From assembly GCF_900129115.1 (NCBI RefSeq), contig NZ_FQUR01000011.1, forward strand, positions 113,938 through 177,937: a DNA stretch of 64,000 nucleotides. Reading direction: 5' to 3'. A program made the position numbers and the translations under genes. The DNA comes from Thermoanaerobacter uzonensis DSM 18761 (GTDB taxonomy: Bacteria > Bacillota > Thermoanaerobacteria > Thermoanaerobacterales > Thermoanaerobacteraceae). This document shows, in pieces, positions 27,840 through 37,227 of this stretch (position 1 is the first letter of the stretch; each line of letters opens with the position of its first letter). The notes under the pieces were generated by a model. That model searched no databases, was not told the DNA's origin, and worked only from the letters and a program-made list of their open reading frames with translations.

Positions 27840-29061
27840 AAACTTTTTTATATTGAAACACTAAAACATAAAGTGTATACAAAAGAGCTATTATTCCGCT
27901 TACTATAAAAGTTATGTGAGAGCCAATTTTTTGAGATAATGTACCAGCATACAGTGAGCCTATAGGAGTTACCCCACCAAAAACCAAAGAATAAACGCTC
28001 ATCACTCTTCCTCTGAATTCATCTGCTGAATTAATTTGTATTGTGGTGTTGGCGGAAGAACTAAAGGTTATCATAGACCAGCCTGATAGAGCTAGAAGAG
28101 AAGCTGTTAATAAGTAACTACTTTGCATGCCTATGAATATTTGAAAGATTCCAAGTCCAATGCCTCCACCAAATAAATAAACAGGCTTTACTCCTCTTCT
28201 ACTTACCGAAGCTAATGTCAATGCTCCTATTAGGGCTCCTGTTCCCATTGCTGACATTAGTAAGCCATAATCTGTCGCTTCTCTGTGGAGAACATCTTTT
28301 GTAAAAACAGGTACTAATACATTAAAGTTCATAGAAAAAGTACTCAAAATGGCAATCATGAGTATTGTAGTTAATATAACAGGGGTGTTTTTGATGTATA
28401 TTAACCCGTCTCTTAAGTCATCAAAGATCTTTGCTTTGACGTCATTAATTTTTGGCGTTATACCTTCTACTGTAATTAATATAAGTCCTATTATTACAGC
28501 AATAAAGCTTGCAGAATTCAAATAAAAACATACGGCATATCCCAATTTGCCAATTAATATTCCTGCAATTCCTGGGCCTATTATCCTTGCTGCGTTAAAC
28601 ACTGCTGAGTTTAGAGCAATTGCATTCATCAAATCTTTTTTTCCTACTAAGTCAATGATAAAAGATTGCCTTGCTGGCATGTCTATCGTGTTTAAAAAAC
28701 CATTAAACAAAGCCAAAGCTAATATTTCCCAATAATTTATTATTTTTAGGGCAGTCAAAGTTGCGAGGATAAAGGCGGAAATTGCAAAACTTGTTTGTGT
28801 AAATAAAATCAGTTTTCTCTTTGGAAATCTGTCTATTACAACCCCTGCAAATAAAGAAAAGAGCATCACAGGCAAAAATTGAACAGCACTTACAAGACCC
28901 AATAAAAAGGAAGAGTTCGTCAGTTTAAGAACTAACCAACCTTGACCTATGTTTTGCATCCACGTGCCTATAAGGGAAATCATTTGCCCAAACCAGAATA
29001 ACCTGAAATTTCTGTGCTTGAGAGAAGGAAACGAATATTCTAATTTTTCTGTTATATTCAT
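27823..29061 (-). CDS. MFS exporter of the EntS-like family
   Basis: 412 residues, about twelve membrane helices. Motifs of the MFS_3/EntS-like drug and siderophore exporter group: GTWMQNIGQGWLVLKLTNSS near the N-terminus, the loop motif GVVIDRFPKRK, and MPARQSFIIDLVGKKDLMNAIALNS. The likely role is proton-driven export of a small hydrophobic compound. It lies 12 bp downstream of the XRE-TPR regulator on the same strand, which may control it. Start ATG follows GAGGAG. Confidence 0.85.
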   Translation of the reverse strand: MNITEKLEYSFPSLKHRNFRLFWFGQMISLIGTWMQNIGQGWLVLKLTNSSFLLGLVSAVQFLPVMLFSLFAGVVIDRFPKRKLILFTQTSFAISAFILATLTALKIINYWEILALALFNGFLNTIDMPARQSFIIDLVGKKDLMNAIALNSAVFNAARIIGPGIAGILIGKLGYAVCFYLNSASFIAVIIGLILITVEGITPKINDVKAKIFDDLRDGLIYIKNTPVILTTILMIAILSTFSMNFNVLVPVFTKDVLHREATDYGLLMSAMGTGALIGALTLASVSRRGVKPVYLFGGGIGLGIFQIFIGMQSSYLLTASLLALSGWSMITFSSSANTTIQINSADEFRGRVMSVYSLVFGGVTPIGSLYAGTLSQKIGSHITFIVSGIIALLYTLYVLVFQYKKVYGTKV

Positions 29062-29073
29062 TGCTATTTCTCC

Positions 29074-30390
29074 TCATGCCAAATTTTCATACAATAGTTC
29101 TATAGATTGATTGAAATATATTTTGGCTTTTTCAGGATTATTTAGGGCAATATACAAATTTCCCAATCCTTTATAGGCTTCAGACAAGTCTTTCTTAAGG
29201 CCAAGGTTTTTGAGTATTTCCACAGATTTTAAAAGTTCTTTTTCACTTAATTCAAATTGACCTTGCTTTAGGTGCAAATTGCCAAGGATTGTATAAATTC
29301 TTCCCATTTCTTCTTCTTCGTTTATCTCTTTTACAATTTCTAGAGATTCATTTAAATACTCAAGAGCTTTTTGGTAATTTTCTTTTAAATAATAAATTCT
29401 TCCTATTTCTGTTAGATTATATGCCATTCCTCTTTTGTCCTCTAAATCTTTGTATAGTGAATAGCTTTTAAAGAAATATTTCTCTGCAATGTCATATTTC
29501 TTTAAATCGGTATATACAAAGCCTAAGTAATTATATTCATTAGCAATGTCTTCTTTTAAGTTTAATGTTTTGCTTATCAAAATGGCACGCCTTATATATT
29601 TTAAAGCATCTTTGTATTGTTTAAGTTCATGATTTACAAGTCCAAGTCCATTGTTGGAAAGGGCAATAAAGTCTACTGCTTTGATTTGTGTAGAATACTC
29701 AAGACATTTTATATAATAATCTCTTGCTTTAATAAATTCTCCCATTTTGCTGTACAAATTTGCTATACTGAAAAGTATGCGGGATTTCAATTCAGCGTTT
29801 TTTAAGGAATATTTTTCAAATCCATCTAAAGCTTTCAAATAACTTTCCAAAGAAGATTGAAATTTTTGCAAATTTCCCAAAGATAAGCCTTTCATATAGT
29901 AAATTTCTACCATAATCTCATTGAAGAAGTTTTTTTCAAAATAAGAAGATATTTTGTCTAGAATTTCAAGGACCTTTGGGTAATCTTTAATAACAAAATA
30001 AGATTTAGCTAGATAAAAATTTATCAAATTTGAGGAATATTCATCTATTGCATTATTTAAAATATCAAGGTATAATTTAATAGCTTCTTCATAATTTTTG
30101 CTGTCGAATGCCCTTTGTGCCTTTAAAAATTTTTCGAGTATATTTTTGTATTTGAAAAGTTCTTTTTTTAATTCTTCTTTTTCGACATAGTCTTCATCTA
30201 AAAAGTACACAACTGGCTTATTTAATTTTTGAGCGATAAAATTTAAAGCTTTTAAGGAAGGACTTATTTTACCTTTTTCTATAAGGCTTATATAGCCTTT
30301 GGAAAATTCGTCTCCTGATAAATCTCCTTGTTTTAGGAATTGCCTCTTTCTTTCTTCTCTAATTCTTTTGCCCAATTCCACCATATCCAT
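29074..30390 (-). CDS. XRE-type regulator with TPR repeats
   Basis: 438 residues. An N-terminal helix-turn-helix of XRE type (residues 7-62; KQGDLSGDEFSKGYISLIEKG) is followed by about eight tetratricopeptide repeats, with blocks such as ALKYIRRAILISKTLNLKE and ALEYLNESLEIVKEINEE. Such RRNPP-like proteins often sense peptides or small molecules. It probably regulates itself and the MFS exporter behind it. A TACTAAA...TTTAGTA repeat upstream (about 30412-30443) could be its operator. Confidence 0.85.
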   Translation of the reverse strand: MDMVELGKRIREERKRQFLKQGDLSGDEFSKGYISLIEKGKISPSLKALNFIAQKLNKPVVYFLDEDYVEKEELKKELFKYKNILEKFLKAQRAFDSKNYEEAIKLYLDILNNAIDEYSSNLINFYLAKSYFVIKDYPKVLEILDKISSYFEKNFFNEIMVEIYYMKGLSLGNLQKFQSSLESYLKALDGFEKYSLKNAELKSRILFSIANLYSKMGEFIKARDYYIKCLEYSTQIKAVDFIALSNNGLGLVNHELKQYKDALKYIRRAILISKTLNLKEDIANEYNYLGFVYTDLKKYDIAEKYFFKSYSLYKDLEDKRGMAYNLTEIGRIYYLKENYQKALEYLNESLEIVKEINEEEEMGRIYTILGNLHLKQGQFELSEKELLKSVEILKNLGLKKDLSEAYKGLGNLYIALNNPEKAKIYFNQSIELLYENLA

Positions 30391-30542
30391 GTACTACCAC
30401 TCCTTAATGTGTGTACTAAAATATATTATAATTTAATTTAGTAGCTTTTTCAACGGCTAAGTATAAGATAAATTTAATTATATAAAAATCCAAATAAGTG
30501 ATATAATATTATTTGTACATTTTAGCTTTTGGGGTGGTTACT

Positions 30543-32030
30543 GTGAATAAACTATTTATAGTAGGCTTAGGGCCGGGTTCGGCAGATTCCATTACACTGG
30601 GTACGATAGAGAAAATGAAAAATGCTGATAAGGTTTTTTTGCGGACGGAAAAACATCCGGTAGTTCCATATCTTAAAACGCAGGGAATTATTTTTGACAC
30701 TTTTGACAAGATGTATGAAAAAAGTACTAGTTTTGAAGAGGTTTATGAAAATATTGCTCGGGAAATAATAGATATAGCCAAAAAATATCGAAAGGTTGTG
30801 TATGCTGTTCCAGGACATCCTTATGTAGCGGAGAAATCCGTGGAATACATATTAAACTTTTGTAACGATTGTGCCGATATATCAATAGAGGTTATACCAG
30901 CTATTTCTTTTATTGATGCCATTATAGAGGAATTGAAAATTGACCCTATATATGGCCTTAAAATAATTGATGGTTTGTCTTTGGATGTTCAAAAGCCCGA
31001 TAAAAGATGTGCTAATATTGTTGTGCAGGTGTATGATAGATTTATAGCTTCAGAAGTGAAATTAAAACTGGCAGAAGTATATGGAGATAGTTATCCTGTG
31101 ACTGTTATAAAAAATGCAGGAATTCCAGGGAAACAAGTAATAGAGACAATACCCCTTTATATGATTGACAGGCTCGATTGGATTGATTATCTTACTTCTT
31201 TATACATACCTCCTGTACAAACACTCTTTCAAGAAAAGTATGACATATATGACCTTTTAGAGATAATGAGAATTTTAAGAAGTGAAAAGGGATGTCCATG
31301 GGATAAAGAGCAGACTCATCGAAGCCTTGAAAAATATTTGGTGGAAGAAAGTTATGAGTTAATTGATGCGATTGAAAAAGAATCTGAGGATAAGATAGCA
31401 GAAGAGTTAGGAGATGTACTTTTTCAAGTTGTATTCCATTCACAAATTGCAAAGGAGAGGGGAACATTCAATTTTGGCGATGTAGTAGATGGCATATGCA
31501 AAAAGATGATTTGGAGGCATCCTCACGTTTTTGGGGCAGAAGAATTAAAAACTTCTAAAGCCGTATTAGAAAAATGGGATGAGTTAAAAAAACAGGAGAA
31601 AGATTTAAATTCTTATACGGAAGTTTTAAAAGATGTACCAATGTATATGCCTGCTCTTATCAGAAGCTATAAAGTGCAAGAGAAAGCTGCAAAAGTGGGT
31701 TTTGATTGGGATAGGGTTGAGGATGCACTTTCTAAAGTTTATGAAGAATTGGAAGAATTAAAGGAGGTGTATAAAGGGAAAGATAAAGAAAAGATTAGTG
31801 AGGAAATTGGAGATTTAATTTTTGCAGTGGTAAATGTAGCTAGATTCTTAGATGTAGAACCAGAAAGTGCAACTCACAACACAGTGGAAAAATTTATAAA
31901 GCGATTTGAATACATTGAAAAAGCTGCGGCAAAGAATGGACAAAAATTGGATGAAATGACATTAAATGATATGGATAAGCTGTGGAATGAAGCAAAGATG
32001 AATAATTTTAATAAAAAAAATGAAAAATAA
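30543..32030 (+). CDS. yabN: Tetrapyrrole methylase / MazG fusion protein (YabN type)
   Basis: 495 residues. The N-terminal ~220 residues are an SAM-dependent tetrapyrrole-methylase-like domain (IVGLGPGS, VYAVPGHPYVAE). The C-terminal part is a tandem MazG nucleoside triphosphate pyrophosphohydrolase (GCPWDKEQTHRSL from about residue 250, with EEL.D/EExxD metal motifs in both halves). MazG removes non-canonical NTPs; the methylase partner's role is not known. Start GTG 30543 follows GGGGTGG. It heads the yab cluster as in Bacillus subtilis. Confidence 0.92.
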   Translation: MNKLFIVGLGPGSADSITLGTIEKMKNADKVFLRTEKHPVVPYLKTQGIIFDTFDKMYEKSTSFEEVYENIAREIIDIAKKYRKVVYAVPGHPYVAEKSVEYILNFCNDCADISIEVIPAISFIDAIIEELKIDPIYGLKIIDGLSLDVQKPDKRCANIVVQVYDRFIASEVKLKLAEVYGDSYPVTVIKNAGIPGKQVIETIPLYMIDRLDWIDYLTSLYIPPVQTLFQEKYDIYDLLEIMRILRSEKGCPWDKEQTHRSLEKYLVEESYELIDAIEKESEDKIAEELGDVLFQVVFHSQIAKERGTFNFGDVVDGICKKMIWRHPHVFGAEELKTSKAVLEKWDELKKQEKDLNSYTEVLKDVPMYMPALIRSYKVQEKAAKVGFDWDRVEDALSKVYEELEELKEVYKGKDKEKISEEIGDLIFAVVNVARFLDVEPESATHNTVEKFIKRFEYIEKAAAKNGQKLDEMTLNDMDKLWNEAKMNNFNKKNEK

Positions 32031-32107
32031 GCGTAAATTAGCAGGATTTTTCGATTTTGTGAAGAATAAATAAGAGTAAAACATATTTAAACTAAGGAGG
32101 TATTGTT

Positions 32108-32383
32108 GTGAATAAGGCAGATCTTGTTGCGAAAATTGCAGAAAAAAGTGAGTTAACAAAAAAGGATGCTGAAAAGGCATTAAATGCTTTCATTGAAGCA
32201 GTAGAAGAAGCTTTGAAGAATGGTGACAAAGTTCAATTAGTAGGGTTTGGTACATTTGAAGTAAGAGAAAGAGCTGAAAGAAAAGGTAGAAATCCTCAGA
32301 CAAGAGAAGAAATAACAATTCCTGCTTCAAAAGCTCCTATTTTCAAAGCAGGGAAAGCATTAAAGGATTTAGTAAATTCTTAA
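32108..32383 (+). CDS. hup: HU-family DNA-binding protein
   Basis: 91 residues, full-length HU. The beta-arm region [20 protein letters not shown] is typical. It bends and compacts DNA as a homodimer. Start GTG 32108 follows AAGGAGG. A strong terminator follows directly, so it is likely highly and separately expressed. Confidence 0.96.
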   Translation: MNKADLVAKIAEKSELTKKDAEKALNAFIEAVEEALKNGDKVQLVGFGTFEVRERAERKGRNPQTREEITIPASKAPIFKAGKALKDLVNS

Positions 32384-32418
32384 AGAAAATCAGGTCTTTA
32401 TGACCTGATTTTCTTACT
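32383..32418 (+). terminator. Terminator after hup
   Basis: 14-bp perfect stem, AAGAAAATCAGGTC (32383-32396) with GACCTGATTTTCTT (32402-32415), five-base loop. Confidence 0.85.
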
Positions 32419-32438
32419 TTTGTCTGGGGGTAAGAAGT

Positions 32439-32684
32439 ATGAGGGTAGACAAGTTTTTGAAAGTTTCAAGGCTTATCAAAAGGCGTACGATTGCAAAAGA
32501 GGCCTGTGACAAGGGATTAATTTTTATAAATGGCAAGCAAGCAAAAGCTAGTGATGAAGTAAAAGAACATGATATAATAGAGATAAACTTTGGAAATAAA
32601 ATTGTCAAAGTAGAGGTTTTAGATGTAAAAGAACATGCTTTAAAAGACGAGGCTTACAAAATGTATAAATTGATGGAAGAATGA
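32439..32684 (+). CDS. rqcP: S4-domain RNA-binding protein RqcP
   Basis: 81 residues, a lone S4 domain (MRVDKFLKVSRLIKRRTIAKEACDKG and VKEHDIIEINFGNK). In Firmicutes this protein (YabO/RqcP) binds stalled large ribosomal subunits and supports alanine tailing with RqcH. Start ATG follows GGGGG. Its place between hup and the sporulation genes matches the yabN-yabO-yabP order of Bacillus. Confidence 0.9.
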   Translation: MRVDKFLKVSRLIKRRTIAKEACDKGLIFINGKQAKASDEVKEHDIIEINFGNKIVKVEVLDVKEHALKDEAYKMYKLMEE

Positions 32685-32694
32685 ATGATTTGTG

Positions 32695-32737
32695 AAAATC
32701 CCTCAAATACTATAAACAAAAGTATAGGAGGGATTTT
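32695..32737 (+). promoter_or_regulatory. Hairpin that sequesters the ribosome site of the SpoIID-like gene
   Basis: AAAATCCCTC (32695-32704) is the exact complement of GAGGGATTTT (32728-32737), with inner ATAC/GTAT pairing. The right arm contains the AGGAGGG used by the TTG start at 32740. With its T run it could also terminate rqcP transcripts. Confidence 0.6.
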
Positions 32738-32739
32738 AA

Positions 32740-33720
32740 TTGTATAGGAACAAACTAAAATTAATTGCGGTGTTAGTAGCTTTGTTATTTGCTATGACTG
32801 CTTGCAAGCCGCCTACAAAAAAACCAGAACCTATTAGGAAGCCACGGATGGAACTACCTAAAATACCTGCAAAAATAAATGTAGGTGAAAACAAAGAGCC
32901 TGTTCTTAAAGTTTATGTTGTTCAAACAGGTAAAATTGAAAATATGCCTTTAGAGAAATATGTTGAAGGTACAGTTGCGGGAGAAATAAAAAATTATTGG
33001 CCAATTGAAGCTTTAAAAGCCCAGGCGATTTTAGCTAGGACATATGTTTTAAATTTTGTAAGTACTAAAAAGTCAAAATATCCTGGAGCCGACATATCAA
33101 CAGATTTTGAGGAGGCTCAGGCCTGGAACCCTTCAAATATAAATTCTAAAATAAAAGAAGCCGTAAAAGATACGCGAGGTATAGTTGCTGTCTATGACGG
33201 AAAATTTATAAATGCATGGTTTCATTCTCATGCAGCAGGACAAACTGCTTTGGCTAAGGAAGGCCTTAATTACAAAGAGCCGGAACCTCCTTATATTGTG
33301 AGCGTAAAGTCAAATGATAGTCCTAGTGCACCAGCTAATGTAAAGCATTGGACGGTTATTTTTACTAAAAGTGAAGTGATTGATGCATTAAAGAAAATGG
33401 GACTGGGTATAAACGATTTTAAAACTGTGAAAATAGGTACAAAGGGGGCTTCAGGAAGAACTGTAAACTTTCTTTTTGACAAAACGCCTGTAAATGCTCC
33501 CGATTTTAGAATGGCGATTGGAAGTGAAAGGCTAAAGTCCACTATGATAGATGAAGTTTCTTACGATGGAAGTAAATTGGTGATAAAAGGAAGAGGGTTT
33601 GGGCATGGCGTAGGAATGTCTCAATGGGGAGCATATCAGATGGCTAAAGAGGGTAAAAAGGCAAAAGATATACTAAACTATTATTTTAAAGGTATAAATA
33701 TAGTAAAAATTTGGGATTAA
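32740..33720 (+). CDS. SpoIID/LytB-domain lipoprotein
   Basis: 326 residues. Lipoprotein signal with lipobox MTAC (Cys near residue 22), a proline-rich linker, then a SpoIID domain: MPLEKYVEGTVAGEIKNYWPIEALKAQAILARTYVL, WFHSHAAGQTA, and the terminal GRGFGHGVGMSQWGAYQMA. SpoIID is the peptidoglycan lytic transglycosylase needed for engulfment in sporulation. Start TTG 32740 lies eight bases after AGGAGG. This copy sits in the yab cluster, unlike the usual spoIID near murA/spoIIQ, so it may be a paralogue rather than the main SpoIID. Confidence 0.88.
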   Translation: MYRNKLKLIAVLVALLFAMTACKPPTKKPEPIRKPRMELPKIPAKINVGENKEPVLKVYVVQTGKIENMPLEKYVEGTVAGEIKNYWPIEALKAQAILARTYVLNFVSTKKSKYPGADISTDFEEAQAWNPSNINSKIKEAVKDTRGIVAVYDGKFINAWFHSHAAGQTALAKEGLNYKEPEPPYIVSVKSNDSPSAPANVKHWTVIFTKSEVIDALKKMGLGINDFKTVKIGTKGASGRTVNFLFDKTPVNAPDFRMAIGSERLKSTMIDEVSYDGSKLVIKGRGFGHGVGMSQWGAYQMAKEGKKAKDILNYYFKGINIVKIWD

Positions 33721-33746
33721 AATCCTCCAGAAGGAGGATTTTTTTG
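33719..33746 (+). terminator. Terminator after the SpoIID-like gene
   Basis: AAAATCCTCC (33719-33728) pairs with GGAGGATTTT (33733-33742), followed by more T. Confidence 0.85.
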
Positions 33747-33818
33747 TTCTAAAAAAAGTACAAGATTCATAGATAATAATAGTCTATTAAAAAGAAAGGA
33801 GGTTTAAAGAGATTTCAA

Positions 33819-34115
33819 ATGGAAGATAAAAGGAACTTTTCAAGGGCGGGGAAACCTCATAATATTACAATTGAAAATAGAGAAAAAATCAGCATTTCTG
33901 GGGTAACAAATGTTGTAAGCTTTGACGAAGAAACAGTAATATTGGAGACGGATTTGGGAGTTTTGACAATAAGAGGTCAAGGGCTTCACATTAATAAATT
34001 GAACCTTGATGACGGACAAGTGTCGATTGATGGAGAAATAGTAAATTTAAATTACAGTGACAAAGGTGGCCTTATAGGAAAATCAGGGGGATTCATAAGT
34101 AGAATGTTTAGATAA
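33819..34115 (+). CDS. yabP: Sporulation protein YabP
   Basis: 98 residues of the YabP family (PHNITIENREKISISGVTNVVSFDEETVILETDLG), needed for spore coat or cortex assembly with YabQ in Bacillus and likely expressed in the mother cell. The only canonical start is ATG 33819, 16 bases after AAAGGAGG, an unusually long spacing; a nearer weak AAGAG may serve. In Bacillus yabQ follows directly; here it is displaced by three genes. Confidence 0.9.
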   Translation: MEDKRNFSRAGKPHNITIENREKISISGVTNVVSFDEETVILETDLGVLTIRGQGLHINKLNLDDGQVSIDGEIVNLNYSDKGGLIGKSGGFISRMFR

Positions 34116-34141
34116 GTCGCGTGTTGCGGCTTATTTTGTTT
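34113..34141 (+). terminator. Possible terminator after yabP
   Basis: TAAGTCGC and GCGGCTTA pair around GTGTT (with one G-U), followed by a T-rich run. Confidence 0.55.
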
Positions 34142-34222
34142 TATATACTCGATTTTAAAAAGTTTAATTGTTATAATAGATTTGGATATTTTGCACAAAG
34201 GAAGTAGGGAGGTGTGAAATAA

Positions 34223-34882
34223 ATGAGTGAGGAGAGAAAAAGCTGGTTTAGAAATATGACTACAAAAGAAAAAGTGGAATATATATGGGACTATTATAAA
34301 GTTCATATTATTGTAAGTATATTAGTAATATATTTGTTGGCTTCTTTTACAAATAGTATTATTAATAGAAAGGATTACGTATTAAATGTTGCTTTAATTG
34401 GCAAATATATGGATTTTGATAGACAAAGTGAATTTTCTAAAAAAGTCACTAAAGAATTAATTGGCGATTCTTCTGGGAAAAAACAAGCTTCTATTGATTT
34501 TTACAGGCTTGTAAAAGGTAGAAATGGTAATCTTACTCTTGACCCTGCCTCAACTCAAAAATTAATGGCCAGAATGGGGGCTCAAGATATAGACGTCATT
34601 GTTCTGGATAAAAATAATTTTGATATATTGGCAAGAGAAGGAGCTTTTTTGCGATTAGATAAGGTAAAAGAGTTAAATTTATCAGGGTTAAATGTAGCAA
34701 AAGTAGAGAAACCCTCTGGTGAGTTAAAACCAGGTGTTTATGGAATATATGTTGGATGGAATAATAAATATTTAAAAAATCTGGGATATGACTATAATGA
34801 TAAAATTATTGCAATTATGGCAAATAGCCAACACAAAGATTTGGCTATAAAATTTGTAAAATGGCTTTTGGATTTAAAATAA
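34223..34882 (+). CDS. Membrane-anchored protein, possible solute-binding-like domain
   Basis: 219 residues. One membrane segment at about 28-48 (VHIIVSILVIYLLASFTNSII), then an extracytoplasmic domain with features of periplasmic-binding-like folds: MARMGAQDIDVIVLDKNNFDILAREGAFLRLD and a C-terminal IAIMANSQHKDLAIKFVKWLLD. I do not recognise a named family. ATG 34223 follows AGGGAGGTG. The next gene starts 15 bp later. Confidence 0.65.
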   Translation: MSEERKSWFRNMTTKEKVEYIWDYYKVHIIVSILVIYLLASFTNSIINRKDYVLNVALIGKYMDFDRQSEFSKKVTKELIGDSSGKKQASIDFYRLVKGRNGNLTLDPASTQKLMARMGAQDIDVIVLDKNNFDILAREGAFLRLDKVKELNLSGLNVAKVEKPSGELKPGVYGIYVGWNNKYLKNLGYDYNDKIIAIMANSQHKDLAIKFVKWLLDLK

Positions 34883-34897
34883 AGGAGGAGAAATTAA

Positions 34898-35527
34898 TTG
34901 AAAAAAGTCTTTTTAGTAGATTTTGACGGTACTGTTACTAAAGTAGATACTGTTGATTTAATGGTGAAAAAGTTTGCAAAAGATGGATGGCAGTATTATG
35001 AAGAACTATGGGAAAAAGGGGAAATGTCTACTGAGGAATGCGCAATTGAAACATTAAAACTTATGGAAGTAGATGAAAAAAAACTTTTAGATTTGCTTTA
35101 CACAGTTGAAATAGATGATTATTTTATAGAATTTTTAAATTTTTGCAGAGAAAAAAATTATGAAGTTATAATAGTGAGTGATGGATATGACTTTAATATA
35201 AAAGCTATTATGGAAAGATTCGGGTTTAATACAAAATTTTATAGCAACAAACTTTGGTTTGAAGATGGGAAAATAAAAGTGGATTTTCCACATAAAAGCA
35301 AGGATTGTGATAAATGTGGTATGTGTAAACTGGAAGTATTGAATAGATACAAAATTATGGGATATTATGTAGTTTATATAGGCGATGGATATTCAGACCT
35401 TTGTGTCTCTCAACATGCGGGTAAAGTCTTTGCAAAGGGAGTTTTGGAAAAATACTGTAAGGAAAATGGGATTCCATGTACTTCTTTTAGAAATTTTGGC
35501 GATATTATAGAAAAGTTAAAGCGATAA
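34898..35527 (+). CDS. HAD phosphatase, MtnX/SerB-like
   Basis: 209 residues. HAD motif I DFDGTVTKVDTVD near residue 8, motif II IIVSDGYD, motif III region and motif IV YIGDGYSDLCVS. The cap region and CDKCGMCK cysteine pair fit the MtnX-like group (2-hydroxy-3-keto-5-methylthiopentenyl-1-phosphate phosphatase of methionine salvage) or a related phosphoserine-phosphatase-like enzyme. No other methionine salvage gene is nearby, so the substrate is open. Start TTG 34898 follows AAAGGAGG. Confidence 0.8.
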   Translation: MKKVFLVDFDGTVTKVDTVDLMVKKFAKDGWQYYEELWEKGEMSTEECAIETLKLMEVDEKKLLDLLYTVEIDDYFIEFLNFCREKNYEVIIVSDGYDFNIKAIMERFGFNTKFYSNKLWFEDGKIKVDFPHKSKDCDKCGMCKLEVLNRYKIMGYYVVYIGDGYSDLCVSQHAGKVFAKGVLEKYCKENGIPCTSFRNFGDIIEKLKR

Positions 35528-35553
35528 ACTTCAGTGGGTGTTTATCGCTTTAA
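35516..35553. terminator. Bidirectional terminator
   Basis: Perfect 14-bp stem TTAAAGCGATAAAC (35516-35529) with GTTTATCGCTTTAA (35540-35553) between the convergent HAD and pyrophosphatase genes. Confidence 0.8.
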
Positions 35554-37150
35554 CAAGGGGAGGTAATACTTGTTTTTTTCTAGAGATGACATAAGGCAAG
35601 TAAAAGCTGTTGTTTTTTATTTCAACGTTAAAAGCCCTTTGTAACAGCTCTTTGTTGTTTCCTACAAAAAGTATTTCAGATCCCTCATTTATTATATCTG
35701 TCAACATAAGCAATAAGATGTCGTAGTCTTTGTCTTTTTTCACTTTTTCCATAAAGCTTATAAGCTGTTGTTTTAATTCTCCTGCATCTGTAAGAGTGTT
35801 AACCTGCCCTATGCCGATTTTATAATTATTTATTGTAAATTCTTTGAAATCTGTATAAAATATTTCTTCAACAGTTTTTCCTTCTAAAGAGGTACCTGCT
35901 TTGAACATTTCAGTTCCAAACTCATTTATGTCTATGTTGGCAATTTCTGCAAGCTTCTTAGCTGCTCTTACGTCTTCTGGTGTACAAGTAGGAGATTTAA
36001 ATACAAGAGTATCTGATAAAATAGCAGCGCACATTATTCCCGCTATTTTTGGTTCCGGAATTAGCCCTTTTTCTTCAAAAAGTCGATTTATAATTGTAGC
36101 AGTAGAGCCTACAGGATGGTTTCTAAATAGTATTGGCTGCTCTGTTTCTATTGTCCCAATTCGGTGATGATCAATTATTTCTAATATTCTTGCTTGTCCT
36201 ATTCCTTCAACTGCTTGCGAAAATTCATTGTGGTCAACCATTATGACATTTTTTCTTTCATAGTCTAAAATATGTCGTCTTGCAAGGAGCCCCGTGACTT
36301 TTCCTTCTTCATCGACAACTGGAAAGTTTCGGTATCTATATTTTAACATTACTTCTTTTACATCATCAATATAATCGCTAACTCTAAATGTTACTAGATC
36401 TTCCTTTTTTATTACATATGATAATGGTATACTTTGGTTTAATAATTTAACAGTGTCAAACGTATCTGGTACAACTTTTATAATTGTTACTTTATATTGT
36501 TTAGCTAGTTCAAGAATTTTTTCTGAGACTCCGTTGTTGCCAGTAATTATGAGAGCTTTTATTCCTTGTAGAATCGCAACTTGTTGTATATCGCCTCTGT
36601 CTCCAATGATTAAGATATCCCCTTTTTTTATTCTTTTTAACACATTTTCTTTAGACATGGCAGCTACTAAAATGTCGCCTTCAAGATAATCTACATATCT
36701 TAAAACTTCTTCTCCTTTCAAAGTAGCTAATATGTTGTCAATAGGGATTTTATACTTAGATAATTCATGAGAAGAAGAAAGATATGCCTTTGCCAAATCT
36801 CCTACTGTGGCAATTCCTATTAATTTATTCTCCTTATCTACTACTGCTATTGTTCTAATGTTTTTTTCCATCATAGTGTTCCATGCTTCAAACATGGAGG
36901 TGTTTTCTTTAAAAACGAGAGGTTTATCAAATTTAATGTCTTGTACTTGGGTATATACATTTTCAATAAAAATAGGCTCTTCTACTCCAAAATAGTCTAG
37001 TACAAATTTTGTCTCTCGGTTTATAGGACCTAATCTAACAGGTATAGCATTTATACCTTCAGAGATGCGCTTTAGATAGGCATAAGAAATAGCTGAGCAA
37101 ATAGAATCGGTATCTGGATTTTTATGTCCGGAAATATATACTGTTGTCAT
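35531..37150 (-). CDS. ppaC: CBS-domain manganese-dependent inorganic pyrophosphatase
   Basis: 539 residues. Family II (DHH) pyrophosphatase with a regulatory insert. Metal motifs: GHKNPDTDS (residues 8-16), DHNEF, DHHRIG, and the C-terminal SRKKQVLPP. Between the first and second motifs lie a CBS domain, a DRTGG domain (DILIIGDRGDIQQVAI) and a second CBS (VMLKYRYRNFPVVDEEGKVTGLL), which bind adenine nucleotides and tune activity. It hydrolyses pyrophosphate in the cytosol. It interrupts the yabP...yabQ cluster on the opposite strand. Confidence 0.93.
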   Translation of the reverse strand: MTTVYISGHKNPDTDSICSAISYAYLKRISEGINAIPVRLGPINRETKFVLDYFGVEEPIFIENVYTQVQDIKFDKPLVFKENTSMFEAWNTMMEKNIRTIAVVDKENKLIGIATVGDLAKAYLSSSHELSKYKIPIDNILATLKGEEVLRYVDYLEGDILVAAMSKENVLKRIKKGDILIIGDRGDIQQVAILQGIKALIITGNNGVSEKILELAKQYKVTIIKVVPDTFDTVKLLNQSIPLSYVIKKEDLVTFRVSDYIDDVKEVMLKYRYRNFPVVDEEGKVTGLLARRHILDYERKNVIMVDHNEFSQAVEGIGQARILEIIDHHRIGTIETEQPILFRNHPVGSTATIINRLFEEKGLIPEPKIAGIMCAAILSDTLVFKSPTCTPEDVRAAKKLAEIANIDINEFGTEMFKAGTSLEGKTVEEIFYTDFKEFTINNYKIGIGQVNTLTDAGELKQQLISFMEKVKKDKDYDILLLMLTDIINEGSEILFVGNNKELLQRAFNVEIKNNSFYLPYVISRKKQVLPPLVKAINTH

Positions 37151-37227
37151 GATGCATCGCCCCTATTTTAGTTTCATTCTTGTTGCAGTGGATAAATATA
37201 ATATAACAAGAAAAGGAGGGTATGTAA

